Source: Stappia albiluteola (GTDB lineage: Bacteria; Pseudomonadota; Alphaproteobacteria; Rhizobiales; Stappiaceae). Taken from it: a stretch of DNA of 64,000 bases. The stretch spans positions 1-64,000 of the forward strand of contig NZ_JACFXV010000053.1 of the NCBI RefSeq assembly GCF_014050225.1, in the 5' to 3' direction. The translations under genes and the position numbers were made by a program. Of the stretch, positions 42,047-50,788 are shown piece by piece (position 1 is the first letter of the stretch; each line of letters begins with the position of its first letter). The notes under the pieces were generated by a model. The model was not told where the DNA came from. It saw only the letters and a program-made list of their open reading frames with translations, and did no database searches.

Positions 42047-44293
42047 CTAATGCTTGCTGCGCGAGGTCGGCTTGCGGGCCGCAAGCGATCCTGCCTTGGG
42101 AGCATGCGGCATAACCGCGACGGGTTTGGCGCCGCGCGCCGCGATCCGGCGCGGCCCATCGGGCGCTTCCATGCCGAGGATCTTCTCCACGCGGGCCATC
42201 AGCTCCTTCACGTCCAGAGCAACATCCGGCCGCCATTCGGCGAGCCGGCGCAACAGGGCGACGGCCTCCTCGCGTTCCTGGCGTGTTTCCAGCAGCATGG
42301 GCAGGCTTTCGAGCGCCTTGTCGACGTCGTGCGAGACCATGAGCGCGGCCTCACGCGCTTCGGTTTTCAATTCCGCCCAGGATATTCCGTCAAAGCGCGG
42401 ATGGCTCTTCCAGATCTCCTGGGCGGCCGCATAGCCGCGCGCATCGACGCGCCCGGTCTCGCGGATCGAGGCATAGATGACGCGCATGACCGCCTGACGG
42501 AACGAGCCCTGCTGGCAACGCTTCTCGATCGCGGCAAGCTTCAGATCGCGAAGTTCCTCGATTTCCTTGCGTTTGGAAGCGCGCGGCTTGCGGCTGTCGG
42601 CATAGCTTGCTGCCTGCCCGGAGAGCGCGACAACCAGCGGATTGGTCCAGATGCCTTTGAACACCTGCTCCAGCATCAGGTCGCGCTGCGCCGTCATCTT
42701 CTCCAGGAAGGCTTCGCTGGAGCGCATGATCAGGTCTTCGGTGCGGCGGTAGACATTATCCGGCTCCGCCTCCTCGCGCTTTTCGCGGATGGCGTTCGCC
42801 GCAACCTCGATACCGGCCATGAAGGGATTAACGTCCGAACACCAAAGGTATCGCTGGCGCTGGGGATGGAAGAAGCGCTGCATCTCGGCCATGCCTTCAT
42901 TGGCGAACGGTTTCAGCCACGGACTGACGAAAGTCTCGTAAAGGCCCTCGTTCACTTCCGACATTTGGGCGACGACCTCGAAAGGCTTCTCGTCGTCGCG
43001 GCCATCGTCATAAGCACGGATGTCGTCAAGCGTGCGTGCTTCGAAACGGGCGACATAGGCCGGAGCACCGGGCGTGACGCCGCCTTCCGGCTCTATCTCC
43101 TCGATCACCATCTCGAAGAGGCCAGGCGGCAGGGTTTCGATCAGCTCGATGGAACTGACGAATTCGGCATGCTCCTTCACGGCCACCTTGCCGGACACGA
43201 AGATGCCCAGATGGCCGACGGAGCGGTTGACCGTGTAGACGATCGTCTGCTCGTTGGCGCGGATCTCCTCCACGTCGTCATAGAGATCGAGGATCCAGTT
43301 CAGCGCCTGCGGCGGCGGCGTGATGTTGTCGCCCTCGCTGGCGATGACGACGATCGGCGCACGGATCTCGCGCAAGTCCACCGGATCGCCGCTGCGGTCG
43401 ACGAGGCGGCCGCGCGTCAGCTTGTTGCCGATGAAGAGTTCGGACGTGAGTTCGAGGATCTCGTCGCGGGTCAGCAGGAAATGGCCGCTCCACCAGCGCT
43501 CGAAACCGAGATAGCGGTCGGCTTCCGTGTCGACCTTGGAATAGAGGTTATAGGGCTTGCCGATCAGCGCGTTGGCCGGGTTCAGGAATTCGAAATTGGA
43601 GACCAGATTGGCGCCGTCGAAGATGCCGCCCCCCAGATCGGCGGCAAGCGCGGCCAGCCAGTTGCCGCCGGTCAGCCCGCCGAAATAGCGCATCGGGTCC
43701 TTGCCCTCCTTGCCTGCCCAATAGGACAGCGGCGAGCCGGCGATGCTGATGACGGAGGCCTGGTCGGGCGCCAGCGCGGACAGGATCATGATCGCCCACC
43801 CGGCCTGGCAATTGCCTACGATCGCGGGCTTCGCCTCCGCGTCGGGGTGAAGCTCGGCCACTTTGTCGAGAAAGAGCTTTTCGGCGAGGGCGACGTCGCG
43901 CAGGGTCTGGCCAGGCACCGGCTTGGGGCGGAAGGCGACGAAATAGACCGGATGGCCGGCGCGAAGTGCGACGCCGACCTGACTCTTTTCCTTCGAGCCG
44001 CCGATGCCCGGCCCGTGGCCGGCGCGCGGGTCGAAGACCACATAGGGCCGTTTGGTAGGATCGGTCTTTTCACCCGCCTCCGGCTTGATGCGCAGCAGCA
44101 TGTAATTGCAAGGACGCTCCAGCGAAGTCCCGTCCACGATCACCTCGTGGTCGAACACCAGAACCGGTGGCTTTCCCGCCCGGTAGTGATCGATGAACTG
44201 ATTGCCGCGCCGCCGCAACACGTCCATGTACAGGACGGATCGTTGCATTGAATCAAATATATAGGATTGGAGTTCCGTAGCTGCGGGATGCAT
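42047..44293 (-). CDS. DUF3141 protein, PHA synthase/alpha-beta hydrolase-like
   Basis: A 748-residue protein of unknown function. The N-terminal 400 residues form an alpha/beta-hydrolase fold related to PhaC, with the nucleophile motif VGNCQAGWA, in which Cys replaces the lipase serine as in PHA synthases. The C-terminal part is helical (LEKMTAQRDLMLEQVFKGIW) and ends in a basic tail. ATG 44293 follows AAGGAG. It is divergent from fabI. Acyl or polyester chemistry is suggested by the cysteine motif and by the neighbour. Confidence 0.8.
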   Translation of the reverse strand: MHPAATELQSYIFDSMQRSVLYMDVLRRRGNQFIDHYRAGKPPVLVFDHEVIVDGTSLERPCNYMLLRIKPEAGEKTDPTKRPYVVFDPRAGHGPGIGGSKEKSQVGVALRAGHPVYFVAFRPKPVPGQTLRDVALAEKLFLDKVAELHPDAEAKPAIVGNCQAGWAIMILSALAPDQASVISIAGSPLSYWAGKEGKDPMRYFGGLTGGNWLAALAADLGGGIFDGANLVSNFEFLNPANALIGKPYNLYSKVDTEADRYLGFERWWSGHFLLTRDEILELTSELFIGNKLTRGRLVDRSGDPVDLREIRAPIVVIASEGDNITPPPQALNWILDLYDDVEEIRANEQTIVYTVNRSVGHLGIFVSGKVAVKEHAEFVSSIELIETLPPGLFEMVIEEIEPEGGVTPGAPAYVARFEARTLDDIRAYDDGRDDEKPFEVVAQMSEVNEGLYETFVSPWLKPFANEGMAEMQRFFHPQRQRYLWCSDVNPFMAGIEVAANAIREKREEAEPDNVYRRTEDLIMRSSEAFLEKMTAQRDLMLEQVFKGIWTNPLVVALSGQAASYADSRKPRASKRKEIEELRDLKLAAIEKRCQQGSFRQAVMRVIYASIRETGRVDARGYAAAQEIWKSHPRFDGISWAELKTEAREAALMVSHDVDKALESLPMLLETRQEREEAVALLRRLAEWRPDVALDVKELMARVEKILGMEAPDGPRRIAARGAKPVAVMPHAPKAGSLAARKPTSRSKH

Positions 44294-44423
44294 GTAATAC
44301 TCCTTTTCGCAGCGAGCTCCCCACGTGAGAGAATAGAATAACGGATCAGTCTATCTTTGATAAAAGTCAATGCCGCGACGAAGTGGAAATTTTACTTAAG
44401 TATCACTCACCAAAGGCACTCAG

Positions 44424-45215
44424 ATGGAAACGGATCCGTTCAGCGAGGCTAGCCGTACGTTGTCCGGTAAACGGGGGCTGGTTGTCGGCATCGCCAATGA
44501 CCAGTCGATTGCCTATGGCTGCGCCAGGGCGTTTCGCGTGCTGGGCGCGGAACTGGCACTCACCTATTATAACGACAAGGCAAAGCCGCACGTCGAACCG
44601 CTCGCCAAAGAGCTCGGCGCGACGATCTTCGAGCCGCTGAACGTGCTTGAGGAGGGTCAACTCGAAGCGGTGTTCAAGGTAATCGAAGCACGCTGGGGCG
44701 GGCTTGATTTCGTGCTGCATTCCATTGCCTTCGCACCGAAGGAAGACCTGCACGGACGCGTGGTCGATTGCTCGCGCGACGGCTTCCTGACGGCAATGAA
44801 TGTCTCCTGCCATTCCTTCATCCGCATGGCGAAGCTCGCGGAACCGCTGATGACGCGCGGCGGCACCCTTTTTACGATGAGCTATTTCGGCGCCGAACGC
44901 GTCGTCGCCAACTACAACATGATGGGCCCGGTGAAGGCGGCGCTGGAAGCCACCGCTCGCTATCTTGCCGCCGAACTCGGGCCGAAAGGCATCCGGGTGC
45001 ACGCCATCTCGCCCGGGCCGCTGAAGACGCGGGCGGCGTCCGGGCTTTCCCATTTCGACGACCTGCTGAACGAGGCAGCGGCCACCGCGCCGACCCGATC
45101 GCTGGTCGGCATCGAGGATGTCGGCATCGCGACCGCGTATCTGGCTACCGATGCCGCGCGGCTGATCACCGGCAACACGGTCTATATCGATGGCGGCTAC
45201 CACATCATGGGCTGA
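44424..45215 (+). CDS. fabI: Enoyl-ACP reductase (FabI type)
   Basis: Short-chain reductase, 263 residues, reducing enoyl-ACP in fatty acid elongation. The NAD motif is GLVVGIANDQSIAYGCA, characteristic of FabI. The catalytic Tyr-x6-Lys is ANYNMMGPVK, with the upstream second Tyr in MSYFGAERV. HSIAFAPKEDL is also family-typical. It is divergent from the DUF3141 gene and 35 nt upstream of DUF3300. It may be an accessory FabI copy linked to the DUF3141 protein. Confidence 0.9.
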   Translation: METDPFSEASRTLSGKRGLVVGIANDQSIAYGCARAFRVLGAELALTYYNDKAKPHVEPLAKELGATIFEPLNVLEEGQLEAVFKVIEARWGGLDFVLHSIAFAPKEDLHGRVVDCSRDGFLTAMNVSCHSFIRMAKLAEPLMTRGGTLFTMSYFGAERVVANYNMMGPVKAALEATARYLAAELGPKGIRVHAISPGPLKTRAASGLSHFDDLLNEAAATAPTRSLVGIEDVGIATAYLATDAARLITGNTVYIDGGYHIMG

Positions 45216-45250
45216 CCCCGTCGGGAACAAGCCGCCCTGGAGGAAAGACG

Positions 45251-46618
45251 ATGCCGAAGTCCACTGTATGGCGCCTCATCCTCGCAGCCTGCATCGCTGC
45301 CCCGCCGGCGACGCTGACCGCCCTGCCCGCGCTGGCGCAACAACAGTCCGCGGCAGCCGACCCGGCAGCAACGGCTGACGATTCCGCGCCGCCGCTGACC
45401 GAGGACGAGCTTGAGGTGCTGGTGGCGCGCATTGCGCTCTATCCCGACGAACTGGTGGCGGTGATCTCCGCTGCCTCCCTCTACCCCCTCCAGATCGTCG
45501 AGGCGGCGCGCTTTCTCGCCGACTACGAGAAGGACAAGAGCCTGAAGCCCAAGGACAGTTGGGACGGCAGCGTGATCTCGCTCCTGAACTATCCGCAGAT
45601 CGTCAAGATGATGAGCGACGACCTGGAGTGGACGCAGGCCCTGGGCAACGCGATCGTCAACCAGCAGAAGGACGTGCTGATCGCCATACAGCAGTTGCGC
45701 GAGGAAGCGGTCGCGAAGGGGATCATCAAGACCGACGACAAGATGACGGTGACGCAGGACAACGACAACATCGTCATCCAGCCGGTCGAGAAGGAGACGG
45801 TCTACGTCCCGCAATATCCGCCGGAAATGCTCTATGAGCCGAATTACGCTCCAGCACCGATCACCTACTATCCCGAACCGTACCCGAGCTATTACTGGCC
45901 GTCGGCGACATTCTTCGCCGCGGCCGTGACCGGGGTGATATGGGCAGCCGCCGTCGACTGGAACGACTGGGGCGTGTGGGGCGGCGGCTGGCGCGGCGGC
46001 AATGTCGATATCGACTGCAACAACTGCTTCAACAACAATTTCCGTGGCAAGGTGAACCTGAACGATGTCGACTGGAGGAATGTCGACCGCAGCAAGATCA
46101 ATTTCGACCGCGACCAGCTGAAGAATGTCGATCGCGGAACCATCAAGAACCAGATCAAGGCGAATACCGACAACAGCTTTCGCAAGAAAGCGCAGGATAT
46201 CCGACGCGACGGCCCGACCACCCGTCCCGGCGGCAAGAACCGGCCGTCCGATATCCGAGCGAGCACCCTTGAGGGCCTGAAGACGCCGCAGCGGCCCAAT
46301 GCCGGCCAGAGGCCGGCGGCGAAGCCCGGAGCGGGGCAACGGCCTTCGGCAGGACAACGTCAGGCGCAAAGGCCCGCTGCCGCACAACGGCCGGCCGGCA
46401 GCAAGAAGAAGGCGGCGACGCGGCCCGCCGGCAAGAAGAAGCCGGCCGCCAGGGCCGACAATCGGCCGAAGAAGGCTTCAGGCCTCGGGCATGTCAGCCA
46501 TGGCAAGAAGCAGAAGATCTCCTCGCAGCGCGGCGGCAGGAGCATGGGCGGCGGCCATCGCGGCGGCGGCAGGCCGAAACATGGCGGCGGTGGCCGTGGC
46601 GGCGGGCGCCGCAGGTAA
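45251..46618 (+). CDS. DUF3300 protein with a basic, glycine-rich tail
   Basis: A 455-residue exported protein. A signal peptide ends near LPALAQQ. The DUF3300 part (about residues 45-240) includes LEVLVARIALYPDELVAVI and VYVPQYPPEMLYEP, followed by a Trp/Gly-rich stretch and CNNCFNNNF. The last 150 residues are disordered, with RPA/GQRP repeats, Lys-rich blocks and a closing run of Gly and Arg. ATG 45251 follows GGAGGAAAG. DUF3300 and DUF2950 genes are commonly neighbours; the function is unknown. Confidence 0.88.
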   Translation: MPKSTVWRLILAACIAAPPATLTALPALAQQQSAAADPAATADDSAPPLTEDELEVLVARIALYPDELVAVISAASLYPLQIVEAARFLADYEKDKSLKPKDSWDGSVISLLNYPQIVKMMSDDLEWTQALGNAIVNQQKDVLIAIQQLREEAVAKGIIKTDDKMTVTQDNDNIVIQPVEKETVYVPQYPPEMLYEPNYAPAPITYYPEPYPSYYWPSATFFAAAVTGVIWAAAVDWNDWGVWGGGWRGGNVDIDCNNCFNNNFRGKVNLNDVDWRNVDRSKINFDRDQLKNVDRGTIKNQIKANTDNSFRKKAQDIRRDGPTTRPGGKNRPSDIRASTLEGLKTPQRPNAGQRPAAKPGAGQRPSAGQRQAQRPAAAQRPAGSKKKAATRPAGKKKPAARADNRPKKASGLGHVSHGKKQKISSQRGGRSMGGGHRGGGRPKHGGGGRGGGRRR

Positions 46619-46642
46619 GGATCGGGCGGAGGAACAAGGATC

Positions 46643-47587
46643 ATGACTACGACCCTTTACAAGGCGTTGCTCGGCTCGGTCATCGGCACGGCAATTCTGG
46701 CCGCTGCCCTCGGTTTCAATCCGGTTTCCGCCTTCGCCCAGGAGGAGGAAGGTATCGCAAGCTTCGCTTCCAAGGAGGAGCCGCTGGCGTTCGATACGCC
46801 CGAGGCCGCAGTCGACGCTTTCAAGAAAGCGCTCGCCGATAACGATATCGACCGCCTTTCGCGGATTCTCGGCCTGGACCCGGCGAAGATCAGGGCCAAC
46901 GACGACACCATGAACAGCTACGAGCAGATCCGCGAGGGCGCCGCGAAGCTTGTGGTCGTCGAGGACGAGGGCGACCGCAAGATCGTCGAGATCGGCGAGA
47001 AGCTGTGGCCCCTGCCCTTCCCGATCGCCAAGGGCGACGACGACAAGTGGTTCTTCGACACGTTCACCGGCTTCGAGGAGATCATCAATCGCCGGGTCGG
47101 CGAGAACGAGCTGGAGGCAATTGACACGATGCGCGCCTATGTGGACGCGCAGAACGACTACGCCGACGCAGACCACGACGCCGACGGCGTCAACGAATAC
47201 GCCCAGTTGCTGATCTCGAGCGAGGGCCAGCAGGACGGGCTCTACTGGGAAGGCGAAGGAAGTCCGGCAGGCGACTTCGTGGATCAGGCGGCGCTCGACA
47301 AGGCCAAGGCCGGCGACGGCTATTTCGGCTATCGCTACAAGATCCTGAAGGGACAGGGCGACAACGTGGCCGGCGGTGCCTACGACTACGTAATCAACGG
47401 CAACATGATCGCCGGTTTCGGCCTTATCGCCTGGCCCGTGAAATATGCCGAAACCGGCGTCAATACCTTCATGGTGAACCAGCACGGCATCGTTTACGAA
47501 GCCGACCTTGGACCGGCGACCGAGGAGATCGTGAAATATATCGACCGGTTTAATCCGGGCGACAACTGGAGCATAGCCGGGGACTGA
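46643..47587 (+). CDS. DUF2950 protein, exported
   Basis: A 314-residue periplasmic protein. A signal peptide ends near VSAFAQEE. The domain shows ETPEAA-like FDTPEAAVDAFKKALADND, RRVGENELEAIDTMRAYVDA and GYFGYRYKILKGQG, all typical of DUF2950. It follows DUF3300 by 24 nt and probably belongs to the same transcript. The function is unknown. Confidence 0.88.
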   Translation: MTTTLYKALLGSVIGTAILAAALGFNPVSAFAQEEEGIASFASKEEPLAFDTPEAAVDAFKKALADNDIDRLSRILGLDPAKIRANDDTMNSYEQIREGAAKLVVVEDEGDRKIVEIGEKLWPLPFPIAKGDDDKWFFDTFTGFEEIINRRVGENELEAIDTMRAYVDAQNDYADADHDADGVNEYAQLLISSEGQQDGLYWEGEGSPAGDFVDQAALDKAKAGDGYFGYRYKILKGQGDNVAGGAYDYVINGNMIAGFGLIAWPVKYAETGVNTFMVNQHGIVYEADLGPATEEIVKYIDRFNPGDNWSIAGD

Positions 47588-48007
47588 GGGGCGGCTGACG
47601 ATCGCGACGGCGGTAGCCGGGCAGCGTTCGCGGGGAGCGTGTCATTGTTTGAATAGAGTGCGGGCTTGCGCCCACCCTGATTTCCGAATCCCGGGTCATC
47701 GCTCGGCTTCGCCTCACTCGGCCGGGATGACGGCGCAGAGGCGGACGCTTGCCACACACCCGGGTGTCATCCCCGGCTCGACCGGGGATCCAGTAAACAC
47801 CTGAGTCAGCGGCTAAATCTCCGGCGTCAGCGGTTACTGGATGCCCACCTGCGTGGGCATGACAGAGTGTGTGGAAAGCCCTCGCCCCACTCTCCCCTCA
47901 TCCCGACCCGCGTGGGCATAAGCGCATCGCGAGAGCCGGGATCCAGACATCGTTCGCGCGTCAGCGCGGCTCCATCATGACGAGGGCAAGCCCCCGCCCG
48001 GCGCATC
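47588..48007. other. Intergenic region with palindromic repeats
   Basis: About 420 nt between the convergent DUF2950 and glycerate kinase genes. It holds no gene I can support. It contains several GC-rich inverted sequences, including a REP-like pair at 47765-47864 and further relatives, such as GAATCCCGGGTCATCG and CGGGATCCAGACATCG. These resemble short palindromic repeats of alphaproteobacterial chromosomes. Confidence 0.6.
47765..47864. repeat. REP-like inverted doublet
   Basis: The outer arms are TGTCAT (47765-47770) and ATGACA (47859-47864). The inner arms are ATCCAGTAA (47788-47796) and TTACTGGAT (47834-47842). Each half also folds on itself: CCCCGG-CTCGA-CCGGGG and GCCCAC-CTGC-GTGGGC. 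The layout is that of a paired REP element and not of a gene. Confidence 0.75.
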
Positions 48008-49285
48008 CTATTCCTCGGCCGGCTGAATGAGGATCGCCCGGAAGTCGTTCACATTGGTCAGCGTCGGTCCCGGCACCACCTGATCGCCAAGTGCTGCAAA
48101 GAAACTATGGCTGTCATTGCGGGCGAGATAGTCGGCGGGATCGAGGCCAAGGTGCCGGGCTCTGGCAAGCGTCGTGGGATCGATGACAGCGCCGGCGACA
48201 TCGGCGGCACCATCGACGCCGTCCGTATCGCAGGCGATTGCCGAAATGCCCACTTCGCCATCAAGCGCAAGAGCCAATGCCAGGGCGAATTCCGCATTGG
48301 GTCCACCGATACCGTCGCCGCGCCGCGTGACAGTGCATTCGCCACCCGACAGAAGCAGCACGGGTCGGTCACCGCGCTTCAGGCTATCGCGGATGCGAAG
48401 GGCGAATGCCGCCTGCTCGCGGGCGACTTCCCTCGCCTCGCCTTCTATGGCGTCCCCCAGAATGCGCGGTTCGACACTGGCGGAGCGCGCCAGTTCGGCC
48501 GCCGCTTCCAGCGACTGGGAAGGCGCCGCGATCACGCGGTTTTCGACCCTGGACAGCTTTTCGGCGCCGGGGGGCAACACGCCGCCGCCACCAGAAGCGA
48601 GTACATCGCGCACGGAGGACGGCAGATCGATCTTCAGCCGGTCGAGGATCCCGACCGCTTCCGCAACGCTGGTCGAATCTCCAACAGTCGGGCCCGAACC
48701 GATGAAGGCGGGATCGTCGCCCGGCACATCGGAGATCATCAGCGCGAGCATATCCGCCGGATGGCTAGCCGCGGCAAGCTGACCTCCCTTCACCCTGCTC
48801 AGGTGCTTGCGCACCTTGTTCATCTCGTCGATCGGCGCGCCGGAGGACAGCAGCGCGGAATTGATCGCCTTCTTTTCTGCGAGGGTTATGTCGCCGGCGG
48901 GTTGCACGAGGAGAGCCGAGGCACCGCCGGAAATCAGCGCCAGTACGAAATCCCCCTCACCGAGGCCGGAGACGAGATCGAGCATGCGCGCCGTCGCGGC
49001 AAGCCCGCGCTCGTCCGGTACCGGATGCGAGGCCTCGATGATCTCGATACCCCGGCACGGGCGGGCATATCCGTCGCGGGTAATGACGAGGCCTTCTTGC
49101 GGTCCCCAGACGGACTCGACGGCTTCAGCCATGCGCGCCGAGGCCTTGCCTGCGCCGATGACCAGCACCCTGCCCTCCGGCCTCCGCGGAAGGGCAGCCG
49201 GGACGCAAAGCATCGGGTCCGCGACTTCAACGGCGCGGGCGAAAAGTCCCTTCAAGAACTCGGTCGGATTTCCCTCGAAAGACAT
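48008..49285 (-). CDS. Glycerate 2-kinase (GckA/MOFRL family)
   Basis: Predicted to phosphorylate D-glycerate to 2-phosphoglycerate with ATP; 425 residues. Motifs include VIGAGKASARMAEAVE near residue 40, ALISGGASALL, NKVRKHLSRVKGGQLA, and the C-terminal MOFRL domain (LLLSGGECTVTRRGDGIGGP). The family is also named hydroxypyruvate reductase TtuD in older annotation. It starts 19 nt after the hemA stop, so the two may be co-transcribed. The link between the two is not metabolic in any obvious way. Confidence 0.88.
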   Translation of the reverse strand: MSFEGNPTEFLKGLFARAVEVADPMLCVPAALPRRPEGRVLVIGAGKASARMAEAVESVWGPQEGLVITRDGYARPCRGIEIIEASHPVPDERGLAATARMLDLVSGLGEGDFVLALISGGASALLVQPAGDITLAEKKAINSALLSSGAPIDEMNKVRKHLSRVKGGQLAAASHPADMLALMISDVPGDDPAFIGSGPTVGDSTSVAEAVGILDRLKIDLPSSVRDVLASGGGGVLPPGAEKLSRVENRVIAAPSQSLEAAAELARSASVEPRILGDAIEGEAREVAREQAAFALRIRDSLKRGDRPVLLLSGGECTVTRRGDGIGGPNAEFALALALALDGEVGISAIACDTDGVDGAADVAGAVIDPTTLARARHLGLDPADYLARNDSHSFFAALGDQVVPGPTLTNVNDFRAILIQPAEE

Positions 49286-49304
49286 TGCCTGCCCTTGATC
49301 AGGC

Positions 49305-50522
49305 TCAGGCCACCTCGCGGGCCAGGGCGCAACGCGACCACAGGTCGTTCAGCGCGCCGACAAGATGGTCGATATCCGCGTCCGTATGCAGTGGCGTCGG
49401 CGTGAAGCGCAGCCGCTCCGTACCGACCGGCACGGTCGGGTAATTGATCGGCTGGACGTAGATGCCGTAGTTGTCGAGCAACAGGTCCGACAGGAACTTG
49501 CACTTGGCCGCATTCTTCACCATCACCGGCACGATATGGCTAGGATTCGGCAGATGCGGGATGCCGTGCGCGTCGAGTCTGGCGCGCAGCTTCTCAACAT
49601 TGCGGCGCTGCTTGGCCCGCTCCAATTCGCTTGCCTTCAAATGCCGGATGGAGGCCGCAGCCCCTGCGGCAAGGGATGGCGGAAGAGCGGTAGTGAAGAT
49701 GAAGCCGGAGGCAAAAGACCGGACGAAGTCGCAAAGCAGGCTGGACGCAGCGATGTAGCCGCCCATCACGCCATAGGCCTTGCCGAGGGTACCCTCGATC
49801 ACGGTCAGGCGGTCCATGACACCTTCGCGTTCGGCGACGCCGCCACCGCGCGAGCCGTAAAGGCCGACCGCGTGAACTTCGTCGAGATAGGTCATGGCGC
49901 CGAATTCATCGGCGACATCGCAGAACTCGGCGATCGGGGCGATATCGCCGTCCATCGAATAGACGCTCTCGAAGGCAACAAGCTTCGGCCGCGAGGGATC
50001 GTCGGCCGCCATCTGCCGGCGGAGATCTTCCGGCGAATTGTGCTTGAAGATGCGCTTCTCGCAGCGGGCATGGCGGATGCCCTCGATCATGGAAGCATGG
50101 TTCAGCGCATCCGAATAGACGATGATGCTCGGAATCTTCGAGGCTAGCGTGCCGAGAGCCGCCCAGTTGGACACATAGCCCGACGTGAAGATCAGCGCCG
50201 ATTCCTTGCCGTGCAGATCGGCGAGTTCGCGCTCCAGCTCCACATGATAGTGATTGGTGCCGGAAATGTTGCGCGTGCCGCCGGCACCCGCGCCGCAACG
50301 GTCGATCGCCTCCTTCATGGCTGCCGTCACGACCGGATGCTGGCCCATGCCGAGATAGTCGTTCGAACACCAGACGGTCACATCCTGCGTGCTGCCGTCG
50401 GCCCGATGGCGAAGCGCACGCGGAAAGGCGCCGGACTTGCGCTCGAGATCACAGAAGACGCGGTAGTTGCCCGCTTCCTTCAGACCGTCGATCGCATTCT
50501 TGAAGAAGGTGTTCATATCCAT
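49305..50522 (-). CDS. hemA: 5-Aminolevulinate synthase
   Basis: PLP enzyme joining glycine and succinyl-CoA in the first step of alphaproteobacterial haem synthesis; 405 residues. Motifs include [41 protein letters not shown] and the PLP lysine in [19 protein letters not shown] 50522 follows AAGGAG. A near-perfect dyad lies 36-57 nt upstream, between promoter-like elements, so expression is probably repressed by a dedicated regulator. It is divergent from the metal ATPase gene. Confidence 0.96.
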   Translation of the reverse strand: MDMNTFFKNAIDGLKEAGNYRVFCDLERKSGAFPRALRHRADGSTQDVTVWCSNDYLGMGQHPVVTAAMKEAIDRCGAGAGGTRNISGTNHYHVELERELADLHGKESALIFTSGYVSNWAALGTLASKIPSIIVYSDALNHASMIEGIRHARCEKRIFKHNSPEDLRRQMAADDPSRPKLVAFESVYSMDGDIAPIAEFCDVADEFGAMTYLDEVHAVGLYGSRGGGVAEREGVMDRLTVIEGTLGKAYGVMGGYIAASSLLCDFVRSFASGFIFTTALPPSLAAGAAASIRHLKASELERAKQRRNVEKLRARLDAHGIPHLPNPSHIVPVMVKNAAKCKFLSDLLLDNYGIYVQPINYPTVPVGTERLRFTPTPLHTDADIDHLVGALNDLWSRCALAREVA

Positions 50523-50557
50523 CTCGGCGCCTTTGCTCCTTTCTGCTTGACGCAGCT

Positions 50558-50579
50558 TGTCTACGCCGTGGCGCAGACA
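50558..50579 (-). promoter_or_regulatory. Inverted repeat and promoter-like elements upstream of hemA
   Basis: TGTCTACGCC-GT-GGCGCAGACA is a 10-bp dyad with one mismatch and a 2-nt centre. On the minus strand TTGACT precedes it and TAGACA lies at its far end, 15 nt apart. A repressor bound here would block a sigma-70 promoter. A second dyad, GTGAT-N9-ATCAC, lies at 50595-50613. Confidence 0.5.
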
Positions 50580-50788
50580 GTCAAGTTCGCGAGAGTGATT
50601 ACAAGAGTATCACCGTCCGGTAGATAACCTCTACATGCTTCTCGACAAAGCGGAAATTGAAGAATTCCGCGCATTTGGCCGCCAATTTGGCGAGGCAATT
50701 TGTCACCCTGCGGGAAACCCTTACCTTCGGCTTTCTGGAAAGCGCTACAAGGGGATAAGGTCGAAACGGGAGAGATTGCAACGGCAGG

